The position numbers and the translations under genes were made by a program. 64,000 nt of DNA from Gigaspora margarita. Taxonomy: Eukaryota; Glomeromycota; Glomeromycetes; Diversisporales; Gigasporaceae. Each line of letters starts with the position of its first letter. Positions within the stretch are counted from its first letter, which is position 1. The notes beneath the pieces were generated by a model, which was given only the letters and a program-made list of their open reading frames with translations, searched no databases and had not been told where the DNA came from. Shown here piece after piece: positions 23,269-34,189 of this stretch. The DNA is taken from assembly GCA_009809945.1 (NCBI GenBank), contig WTPW01000677.1, forward strand, positions 41,483 to 105,482, written 5' to 3'.

Positions 23269-25842
23269 AGTTTGAAATTTTCAACACTGGTCAGAATATG
23301 TCAGAGTGTATTGAAATTGTAGTTGGCTGGATCAAAAATGATCAATTTTGTTTCAAGATCATGCATCTGACTCAGAAATTTGGGTATTTTCTTATAAAAA
23401 ATATTTCACTTTTTTTTATAATTTTGCTTTATACATATCTTTATTAAAAATTTTGTTTTAAAATTGTCAGTAATTGTTCAAAATAGTTTGATTTTCCAAA
23501 TAGAGGTTTATATTTGTACTGTTTTTTATGATGTTTGTATAAAATGTAAAATTTAAATTAAAAATTATTATATAAAAAATATATATAAAAAAGAATTTTT
23601 GATTTTTTCGCATAGGCGATACATTGCACCCTATAAGATCTGGTGTAATGTGAAATCAAAACAATAAATAAATTTGTTAGTTTAGGATTAGAGTAAGGGT
23701 TAGTTTAGGGCAAGGGGTAGGTTAGGGTCAGGGTAGTGTGTTTTAGTGAAAAATTTCTAATCCGAAATTTCATAAAGAATTTTTTTTGTTAGAGCATAAG
23801 AGGTGGTTTTATAGGCAAAATTTAGCGTTATGGCCGATTTTTGAAAAAAAATCATAATCGCTTCGATCTCACGTTACACCTAATCCTGAATTCTTATTGG
23901 TTGATCAGGGTAGCGATACATCGCCATGGTGATAAATATAATAATTCTATAAAAAAATATATAAAAATATAAACAATTTTTATTTGAACACTAAATGTAT
24001 TAACACTTGGCTATACAAAACAAATATAAAAGCCAATCAAAATATTGAATTAAATGCACTTTGTAGATCATATACAGAATATTTTTTGTACTGTACAAAA
24101 AAAATAAAGCAAAAAACAAAAAATTAATAATATCTTAAAATTTTTTCTATAAAATTATCTTTGAAGCTCTAATAAAAAAATTTCATATAAAATTTTGGTA
24201 TAAAATATGTCTCTATTCCATCCTAGGCTTAATTCTAACTCTAATATTAGTAAAAATTTTATTTATTTCTTTGTTTATTTACTAAAAATTATTTTAATTT
24301 ATATATTACACAAACACTTGTATTTAATACACTAGGTGGTAAATTAGTTTTTTTCAAAAATATATATAGTATATTTAAACAACATCCTTTAAAATACTCA
24401 ATTTTTGAACAAAAAATTAAATAATATCAGAATTTTCTAAACAATTTCAAGAGTTGTCTAAAGCAGAGCAGAATTATTAATACATAACTAATCAAATTAT
24501 AAAATTTTAATAATTTTTGGCAAAGCAAACCAAAAAAAGCAAAACAATCTATAAAATACAAAAAATAGTAGTCTAAATCTATTTTGAATAAGTTAATTAA
24601 AAATATAAAATTAGGGTAGCTGTGCAGTGCATGATGCCACGCAGGACCAGTACGATTTTTATTTTGGTTTAATGGTTATATTTCTCTATCTGGTGACACT
24701 AAATGAGAGCAGTGGATAAAAAATTAAAAAAATAGGTCATTGGGTAATGCAAAACGAAAAGGACTATGAACAGAATTTAAATTATTATATTAAACATTCA
24801 TACATTTTCTTGAAATATAGTCATTAAAGTAAACAATTAAACTTTATACCGATTTCAGTTAATGTCATATAAAGCTGATTTTTGGTTTGCATTACATGGA
24901 CTAGAACCCCTGAATACTGATATGTTATATATATAAACCTTCATCTTCAAATCTTATATAGGTTTACAAAAAAATTTTATTATAGAAGTATACATTGGCT
25001 TAAAGCTATATATTTAATGTACAACATAAGTTTAATCTAAGTTTTTTATACTTTAATAAAGTGGACAATAAAGCAAAATTTATTATTAAGCTAATATTTG
25101 ATAAAGATTTAAATATTTAAGTTTGCTTTTTGGGATTTTTTGGATATTTTTTCAAAGTTTCATCCTGATCTTGCTTGTAATTTACATTTATTCATTTTTT
25201 ATTCAAACCTTTTCAGAATATATATATTTTTTTATAGAATTTACTAATTTCTTCCTATTGTCTGACTACCCAGAATTATCCATGCTAATTTATATATTAC
25301 CTTCTAAATAAAATATGTCATATTTGTTAGGGTTAGAATTAAAGTTAGTAGATAATATTATATAGTACTAAAATTTTGCAAAGAATTTTTTTATTAGTAT
25401 ACAAAAGATGATTTCTTAGACAAAGTTTTGTGATAAGTGTAACTTTTCAAAAAAGCAATTGTTGTTTTAATCATTATATTATACCTGATCTTGCATTCTA
25501 ATTGGCCAATAACAAAAATTGGTGGAGAAATTAGTATAACCCTCTTATATACTATACGATATACCAATTCAACATAATTATTAAGTGTATACCAATCTTT
25601 TTTTAATAATATTAATTAAGTGGATCAAGCAAATTTGCTATCAAAAAGCTTATTTTTGTACACAAATGGAATAACATTTTAAAAAATTTAGTTTGAGTAT
25701 ATGATAAAGGTTTTTTGCATATATTCAGAAGTCCTTATGAACTCTGAAAACATGGGTTGGTCTGTTAGATTTTTTTTTAAATTAACTATAAATTAATAGA
25801 GAATGCTCACATTTAAGATTATATTAGATTAATTTTTTTTTT

Positions 25843-25844
<2 letters not shown>
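23269..25844. other. AT-rich intergenic sequence
   Basis: No supported gene. About 23610-23930 shows weakly inverted ends (GGCGATACATTGCACCCT and, from the right, GGCGATGTATCGCTACCCTG), a possible old element. Confidence 0.45.

Positions 25845-25920
<76 letters not shown>
25845..25920. repeat. Poly(A) tract of 76 nt
   Basis: An uninterrupted A-run followed by TAAAAAAAAAG. It may be a retroposon tail or a slippage-expanded homopolymer; the length is likely approximate in any assembly. Confidence 0.9.
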
Positions 25921-25922
<2 letters not shown>

Positions 25923-28254
25923 AAAAAAAAGATTAGTAGATAATATAAAATGCAAATTAACTTTTATGCCCTAATTATACAAATGTTAAAGTGAACAGAA
26001 TTTAACTTCATATTCAACTTGAAACACAATCATTAAAGTGAACTGAATTAAATTTCATACTCACTCCTTTGTACTATTATCACAACTATAATGTCTAATC
26101 ACCAAATGAGATGCCCTTGCATTGCCCAAATGGTCATGGAACCCATCCGTAATTACCAATAACAAAACAAACAATAATAGATTGCTCTAGAAAAAAAGGA
26201 TTATCTTTTAATAATTCAATTCTAATAATCAGACGCAATTACAATATTAAACAGAAAATACTCGTATCTAAGGTTGAGGCAACAAATAGAATATGTAATT
26301 TCACAAAGTTTTCCAATCTTGCATTTGACAAACTCCTCAAATTACTATAGTACCTGATAATTGTTCATCATGAAAAAACTTTCATACTAACAGTTACTTT
26401 AAAGACACCACATTTTATCGACATTAGCTTCACTAGCAAGCTTATTTTACAGATGATTAGTTTACAGATGAGTTAATTTCATAATTAACCAATAACACAT
26501 ATAACTTGATTCTATATTTAATCCTTAATGATAATGATTAGAATTATTTTGCAAATTGAGCTGTCAGTAAAACATATTACTTACAAGACAACTTAACTGT
26601 AAATTAATCATCAGTAAAATGTAATGCCTTCGAGGTGTTTATAGATAAGTTGACCAAGGCAGGATGAAACTAGTTACTAAGCAAAAAATGAACCCAAGAT
26701 CAAAAAAAAAAATATGAACAATGAAACCACAAAATTCCAAAAAATATAAATTTAAAAATTTGATGATTAATTGCATTTTTATTGTATTATTAATGAAATT
26801 AATAATCTTTAACATCATAATGATAAATTTCATGTGTTATATAGTCATAATGATCATCAAATATATCAATATGCATATCATTAAAATATTTACATAATAT
26901 TTAACACATAATATGGTTTATGTTTTAATAATAAAGCAGATTTGTATGTAAATAAATAAATCACAATAATGGCTATAATCGTTTGTGGAAAAAAAAGAAA
27001 AAAAAGAAAAAAAATTTAAACTCATAATACTATTGAGCCCATCACTCAACTAATAAAAATCATCACCTATAATTAAAGTGATATGTAAACCAAAATATTT
27101 AATATTTAATATTTATCGATCATAAGTTTAATTTTTATTCGTATGCTATATATGTATATACAACACTTTTCAAATAACAATCAACAGAAAAAGATATAAT
27201 CATTTCATCATAATGACATATCTAATCCAATTACACTATTCAAAATTAAAAAATTAACTTCTTTCCAATAACGGATAAATGATAATTATAACTTTTACTA
27301 TAAAAGGATTCTGAAGAAATCACCATAGGCAACATAGATAAAGTTGAATACAACCATCCCTCTACACATTTCATATTACACATTCAATGTAATTGTACTA
27401 GTAAAGACAATTTTGCTTAAAAATAGTGACTTACTATATTATTATAAACATTTTTTGAAATTTATATTGAGCTAAATAAATATGATATAAAGCTAAAAAT
27501 TGTACAAAATATTATTTAAATTTAAAGCTTTTTAATAAAAAAATTATAAAATTCTATACAGTGCTTTTTGAAATAATTAAGTTTAAAAATTTTTTAAATT
27601 TTTTCATTTGTATGATTTACTAGTTTTTAATATAGATTTAATATAAATATATATTCTAATTTTTAGTATATATAAAAGTTACTTTTTTATTAAATAAACT
27701 AAACTTAATTATAAATAAAATTTGTTTAGTATAAAAGTTATACATATTTTGAAAAGTTTAAATTTTTTAAAAAGATGTTTATAAAATTACTAATTATAAT
27801 TTAACTTTTATATTTAATAATAAGGATGTTATTTTATGGTAATCCATTGCTATAGCGATCCTATAATTGGCCAATCAAATTTAATATAACTGATTATGAT
27901 GATTACACATGATCGACCAATCAAAATTTAATTATACAAAAATAAAACAAGTCAAAAGTTTATTAAATTAAAAAATGTCACAAAAATTATATATTAATTA
28001 TATAATTGATTTTTTTTTAAATTAATATAAAAAAATCATTGTGTCTTTAATATATATTAAAAAAATTTATCATATATCAAAAATCTTATCATATATTAAA
28101 AAAAAAATTTATTGTATATTAAAAAAAAAAATTCATTGTGATCAAAAAATTCAAAAATTTATCCTATATCAAAAAAAAAAATTCATTACATATCGAAAAA
28201 AAATATTTACCAAAAATTAACAACCTAAATAAACCTAATCATCAAAAATGTTTT
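25921..28254. other. AT-rich intergenic sequence
   Basis: No gene is supported. 28040-28205 is a degenerate tandem repeat with units near ATATATTAAAAAAAAAATTT and ATTGTATATC. Confidence 0.5.
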
Positions 28255-31090
28255 GGCTATTAATTCTTGAAGCCTGACCCATTCAAATTTTACTCCTATT
28301 TCCAAATGACAAGAGCCACAAATTTTATTGAAAAATTTTTCTTTAACCCTAGTAATCCAAACAAAAGCTCTAAAATTATACTAAAAAATTCATATGATAA
28401 TCCAAAAAAGAAACATTAGAATATGAAATTAAAAATCAATAAAAAAATTTACTAGTTTTAGCAATTCTTATTTTCAAATAACAAGAGCTGCAAATTTTAT
28501 TAAAAGACTCTGAACAAAGGCACCAGAATTTTATCAAAAAATTCACATGATAACCTGAAGAAATATTAATAAGACCACTTCAATTTAATTTACTGTTTAA
28601 CATAAAATAAAATAGCTTATAAGAGAAAGGAAAAGGGTATAAAAATATACAAATTAATAAAAAATACAGTAATTTTTTTTTTCAACTTAAATAGCTATGC
28701 TAATACTTTATAAATCTGTTTGCATTTACTAATGTACTTATATAACACTAATTAATACTTAAGTTTAGCATCACCCTGCTATCTTAGTCGATATCTAAGT
28801 ACCCAGTTACATAAGTGCGTCCCTGCACTACTCTGATACCAAATTGGTATAGGAATAGATAGCTCGTTTAGCTACTTAAAGCAGAATAAAAAGGTCTTCC
28901 CCTTTCTATATCTTCCTATCTTCTTTCTTCTCCTAACATTCTGAAGTAGCTTGTCTATGTTACCAACTTTCCCTTGTTCTTCTTTACCTAGTCTCTAGGA
29001 CAAGGAATACTAAATCCAAACCCATACGAACAACAAATATCTTAGAGAAAAAAAAGGAAATATAAAAGAGAGTAATACTACAAAAACCTACATAAAATCC
29101 AACTACAATCAAATATAAAATGAGAATAGATAAAACAAAAACAAAAGAAAAAGAAAATAAAATTGACATTATTCATAAGAACTAGTTTAAAAATTATATA
29201 GACTGTATAAAGCATTTAGCTTTACCAAAGTACTATATTTACATATAGAGAATAAGCGATAGAAAGGTACTAAAGCTAAAACTATACCGGTATCAGGATG
29301 TGTCAGAAGAAATTACATTTTGGTTCAGTTTTTACGTGTTCACATGTCATTCATTAGTTGTTCCAGATGAATCCAAAACGCACTCATGTCTTGATCCAAT
29401 TTGGTAGGCGCTTTCTCAATTCGGAAAGAGTAAACACTACCAATCTTTTGGAGAGTATAAGCCAGATTTACCACTTTTTGGCAAAATTTTAAAAGTTCCA
29501 AAAGGCAACGAGAAAATGGCCAGAGATAAGTACCAAATGCAAAGGAGTTGGTAGGAGTTATGCTTAGCATAATAACATATCTCAAAACTAAACTCTAGGT
29601 CGGTGCCTACTACTTCTTTGCTTAATAGTGCCAAGCAAGAGGTCAACTAATAGTGAGTGATAAACTCTAAGCTTGTCAGCAAGTAGTCTATGAACTTTAC
29701 TTCTAAACGACAAGTGCCGCTCACTGTAGGCTTTATTTATTAGAGCCAATTTACTATTTTATATGTTAAATGTAAAGTTTTTGTAGGTTGGTCTTTTTGG
29801 AATTTTTGGTACGAGGGATCATCAGAAAGAGTTAAATATCAGCCTAAAAATATGGTAATTCTATTGGCTACAAAATATTTAAATTTATAAAAAGCAAATA
29901 CTGCAATCTGATTGGCTAATATAATGTGTTTTTTTATCTAAAATTTTAAAAAATAGAGAGAAAAACAGAAAATCAAATTGGTCTGGTCTAAAAAAGAAAA
30001 AAAATTGAAAAAAGCTTACCTAGTTATTTGAATAAAGGTACTAAAATTATGCCAAAAGATTTATATGATAACCTAAACAAGAAAATGTTAGAGTGTAAAA
30101 AAAAAATTAAGAAAAAAAAGCTTCTTTGTTTTACTAATTCCTGTTTTTGAACAACAAAAGCTACAAATTTTATCAAAAGACTTCAAATAAAAGTACTAGA
30201 ATTTTACCAAAAGATTCACATAATAACCCAAAGAAAACTTTAATAAAAAAAAAATCAAAAAAAACTTTTTTAGTAATCTGAACAAAGGCACCAAAATTAT
30301 GCCAAAAAATTTACATAATAACCTAAACAAGAAAATATTAGAGCAGTGTTGTTACAGAACAGCTTTGGACAATAAATTTGAACAATTTTGAACAATTAAA
30401 TAAAGTTTAATTACTTAAAATTTTATTAAAATAACTTATTTAAATTTTACTAAAATGTATTTAGTATCTAAAAAAATTTTAGTTAAATATTTTTTAGATA
30501 GATTTATTAATTATTAAAGCCTGAACAAGCTTTGGACAATTTTGAACATTTGAACAATTTTGAATATAAACAAGTCAAAAAAGGCTATGGATAGTCAAAA
30601 CATAACCACTAAGTTAAAGTGTAAAAAAAAACAAGAAAAAAAAACTTTTCTGGTTTTAACAATTCCCATTCTTAAATAAAAAAGTCACAAATTTCATCAA
30701 AAGCTCCAAACAAAATACTAGAATTTTACTAAAAAATTCATACATTAATCTAAAAAAAATATTAATAAAGAAAAAAAAAATTAAAAAAGAAAAAAAACTT
30801 CTCTAGTAATCTGAACAAAGGGTCCAGAATAACCAAAAGAAAATATTAATAAAGAAAAAAAAATTGAAAAGAAAAAAAAAACTTATCTAGTAATTTGAAC
30901 GAAAGTACTATAATTTTGCTAAAAGATTTAAACAATAACTCGAACAAAAAAACATTAGTAAGAGTAAGAAAAGAAAATAAAAAAAACTTTTTTGATATCA
31001 ACAATTCCTGTTCTTGAATGACAAGAGCTAAACATAGCTACAAAGACTTTTCTTTAATCTAAATGTAAATACCAGAATTTTGCTAAAAGA
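28255..31090. repeat. Long-period tandem array, interrupted once
   Basis: Units of roughly 130-200 bp recur from about 28255 to 28560 and again from about 30000 to 31090. Each contains versions of CAATTCCTGTTCTTGAATGA, AAGAGCTACAAATTTTATC, GAACAAAGGCACCAGAATTT, AAAAGATTCACATAATAACC and GAAAATATTAG. The middle (about 28570-29990) is occupied by an unrelated insertion. Unit length varies through A-run slippage. No coding potential is seen. Confidence 0.7.
28840..29760 (-). mobile_element. Decayed retroelement, related to the 13.0-14.1 kb element
   Basis: On the minus strand, segments TTTTGCCAAAAAGTGG, GTAGTGTTTACTCTTTCC and CCTTGTCCTAGAGACTAGGT line up in the same order with the 13.0-14.1 kb retroposon. 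ORFs at 29340-29585 and 29437-29646 contain peptides similar to those encoded there (KFCQKV, FKILPKSG) but are broken. Downstream on the minus strand, near 28835-28850, is TTGGTATCAGAGTAGTGC, which resembles the primer-binding site complementary to initiator tRNA-Met. No second LTR, reverse transcriptase or integrase was found, so the class is unresolved. Confidence 0.5.
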
Positions 31091-31714
31091 TTTATATGAA
31101 GAAAGCTTTAGTAAAAAAAAAAATAGAAAGAAATAGAAAGAAAAGTACTGTACTGACTCAAAAAAACCCTTTCTATTCTAACTATAACTTCAAAAGTGTT
31201 AATATATACAAAAATCTAAAAAATATTAAAAAAAAAAGAATAAGAAAGAGTAGAGAAAGGAGTACTTATCAAAAAAAGTCCATTTCACTTCAAAAATACC
31301 AAAAAGACAAACCAAAAAACTAAAAAAAATCGTCTATAAAAAAAAATATTAGCGCAATTATCAGATTTATATATAATCACCAATCTCAAAAATAATTGGT
31401 TAATCATATAAGAATCATCTTAATAATGGAACACTATTTTTTTTTTTTTTGCCTAATAATAATATTTAGTTTAAAATTTTTTAAAAGTTTTTAAAAATTT
31501 AGATTTATATAATTGTCTGAAACATAACGAAGACCTCTAGTACAACAATAGATATGATTTTGTATTGGATTCCAGTTACATGTGAACTTATTAGCTAATC
31601 AGCTATAGAGATCGACATGGATCAGCCTAATATTTATTTTTGCCTTGGATACAAATGGTATCCATTTTTCTAGTTTATTATAATAAACAAATTTGACATA
31701 ATAATCATATTTAG
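31091..31714. other. AT-rich sequence
   Basis: The lysine-rich ORF at 31096-31323 is a translation of A-rich sequence continuous with the tandem array and is not supported as a gene. Confidence 0.5.
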
Positions 31715-31945
31715 TTTATTTTATTTTATTTTTTTTTGGCAATCCTGTCTTTATTGACTAAAGAATATATATACTATTATACAAAGATCTCCAACTACTG
31801 CCTTTAACTTCTTTTTCTATAATAAAGATTCATCTGACTACTTTATACCCAGATTTGATCTGCCATAGCAACCTTTTTCCTATTTTTAGGACTTCAACTT
31901 GCTAAAGGTACTCCTTTAGATCAGCAGATGGTGGTTGCTAGCCTC
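31715..31945 (-). mobile_element. SINE-like retroposon, copy 2
   Basis: Collinear with the copy at 11124-11366, including CAACTACTGCCTTTAAC, CCCAGATTTGATCTGC, ACTTCAACTTGCTAAAGG and GGTGGTTGCTAGCC (plus-strand reading), and with the same A-rich tail on the minus strand. More diverged than copy 1; no target duplication is recognisable. Confidence 0.7.
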
Positions 31946-32154
31946 GTCAAGATTGCTTTTACGTTTGCTTAGCTAGAGATTTGTACAAACCAGACCATAT
32001 AGGTTTTATATTAGTTTGAACCAAATTTGTTATCTGCTCCTCTATACTAGACCAAACTTTGTTATTTTCTACTATGTGTTCTGTAGTTGGTTACTCAGAA
32101 AACTTCTTGCTTGGCTCTTTTTTGTTAGCTTTGCTTCTTACTTATCAGCAAAAT

Positions 32155-32445
32155 AAATATACGAAATCTTTCAAAAGAAATTGCATGCCAATATCTTTCA
32201 AAAGAATTGCAATTGATATGCTATCTTTTGAAAGAATTGCAATTTTTTGAAAAATTTCGGCATGTATTTCTTTTGAAATATTTTGAAAGAAATTTCGAAA
32301 TATTTTGAAATATATTGCAAAATATTGCAAAATAAGACAAATAAAAACAATGCAACCCTGTATCTAATTATCTCCCTTCGGGATTGCAGGAGGCAATATT
32401 TTGCATATTATCGCAATAATTTGCAATAATTTGCAAAATTTTCAA
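32155..32445. repeat. Cluster of short direct and inverted repeats
   Basis: Repeated TCTTTCAAAAGAAATTGCA and its inverse TTTTGAAAGAATTGCAAT, then TATTTTGAAAGAAATTTCG and TTGCAAAATATTGCAAAATA. Can fold into several hairpins. No gene is supported. Confidence 0.6.
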
Positions 32446-33387
32446 AATTTTTTAAAAAAATAAATAAATGATATACATATTCATATAATCATGCTTTTGC
32501 AAATTTTTGAACATTTTCACAAGTTTTCACATTGTTTCACAATTTAATATAAAATTTTATATTTTTTTATTTATTATTATACATTATATATTTTAAATTT
32601 ATTTTAAATTAAATATACATTTTTATTCAATATTACATATTTTATTATATATTATTATTATATATTAGGACGAAAGCATTTTGGGTTTGAAAATCTGAAA
32701 TTAAAATTTGAAAATGAAATTGTTTTTGATCTATTTTACTTGAAAGATGAAATTATTTGATACTTTTTTTAAATAGACGAAATTATAAAGAACATATCTA
32801 TATAAATTTTATTTGCTCTTCCTTATAAAAAATTTTAATTTTCTCTAATGAAGACGAAATAGGCCTTTTTCAAAAATCAATTTCAGTGGCATCACTAATT
32901 ATTATACAAAAAAAAATGAAAAAATGACAAAAAAAATAAACCCAAAAAAAAACCAAAAAAAAACCAAAAATGAAAACAAAAAAAAACAGTATTTAAAATA
33001 CTTTCACACTTCATTGCATATAATCCTATAAAATCTAGCTCTATACACTTATTTTCACTTACCCCCAGTTAGCTATTATTTGTTTCTTTGTTTTAACTAT
33101 CATTTCACTTTGGCTATTTCTTTTGTTTTGGCTATCATCTTCATTTTGTGCTTTTTTTTAAATACTTTCTAAAAATAGTAAAGAAGTGAAAAAATAAAAA
33201 AAACTACTTCTCAGAATTGTTAGTATTCTTGCAAATTGCTAGAAAAATCTAGTTTGTTCTTGCAAAGTGCTAAAAAAGTTAAAGTTGGTGTTCTTAAAGT
33301 TGGTATTCTTGTAAAGTGCCAGAAAAGTTAGGTTGTTTTCTTGCAAAGTGCTAAAAAAGTCAGGAATATAAAATAAAGAATATGACT
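32446..33387. other. AT-rich sequence with a short degenerate repeat
   Basis: 33226-33360 repeats TTCTTGCAAAGTGCTAAAAA three to four times with variation. Otherwise nothing supported. Confidence 0.5.
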
Positions 33388-33580
33388 AATTTTAACCCCG
33401 GGTAATTTTTGATAATTTTAACCCTGAGTGATTTTCAATAATTTTAACCTCGGGCTATTTTTGATAATTTTAACCCCAGGTGATTTTCGATAATTTTAAC
33501 TCCAGGTGATTTTTGATAATTTTAACCCCAGGTGATTTTAAGTAATTTTAACCCGGGTAATTAATAATTTTAACTCAGGA
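33388..33580. repeat. 26-bp minisatellite, about 7.5 copies
   Basis: Unit close to AATTTTAACCCCGGGTGATT followed by TTTGAT. Units begin at 33388, 33414, 33440, 33466, 33492, 33518 and 33544, with a shorter last unit at 33566. It lies immediately upstream of the MULE-related coding remains. A similar core, TTTAACCCGGGTGA, occurs at about 48060. Confidence 0.9.
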
Positions 33581-33655
33581 TATATAAACTTTTCAATTAG
33601 CTTTTACTTTTTTTGTAAAATTTGTTTAATCAAATTTACTCGCCAAGGTAATACA

Positions 33656-33952
33656 ATGGAGCCCACTGATGAAACAAATTCACCCTTTCAATATTATCCC
33701 TTATACCCGTTATTTGAAGAAAGTGTGATAGATGAAACTTTACTATATGGCTTAAAGAACAATAATAATATCGGTCATATCTCTTTTGAATTTAGTAATA
33801 CGCTGTTCTTTTCTATTTGCAACTGTTTACCTTGTCATGTCTTTCGGTTCTTCTTTTGTGCTATAATAGAAGACAGGTACCCTTCATTCAGGGAAGGTTG
33901 TATAAATGAAACTCATTTATACAGTTCCGAAACCAATAACATTATATGTTAG
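33656..33952 (+). pseudogene. Possible 5' coding piece of the MULE relic
   Basis: An open frame of 98 codons starting MEPTDETNSPF. It contains two similar peptide stretches, YPLFEESVIDETLLYG and YPSFREGCINETHLYS, about 60 residues apart, separated by a hydrophobic stretch that looks intronic (GTCATATCTC ... GCTATAATAG). This suggests a duplicated exon. Its link to the transposase frame starting near 34190 is inferred from position and orientation only. Confidence 0.35.
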
Positions 33953-34189
33953 TATATTTAAGAATTGTCATGATTACACTTCTTTTATTTGTACTTATTG
34001 TTCCATTTACTCTTACCTTTATTTAAGATGAACATTCTTTGTCCACAAAAGCCTTGACTTATCCACTTGGTCTTGAAAACACCAACACCGATAGTTTGTG
34101 TTTTTAATATATTCATTTGAATTATATACTTCGTTGAACTCATAATTGATCTTTTGCACTATTATTAAAGACAATTATACCATTGAAGC

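Noticed and set aside
28055..28205. CRISPR-like spaced repeats
   Set aside because: Degenerate AT tandem repeat without conserved repeats or unique spacers, in a eukaryotic context.
31096..31323. Lysine-rich 75-codon ORF
   Set aside because: A-rich repeat sequence continuous with the tandem array; no non-repeat content.
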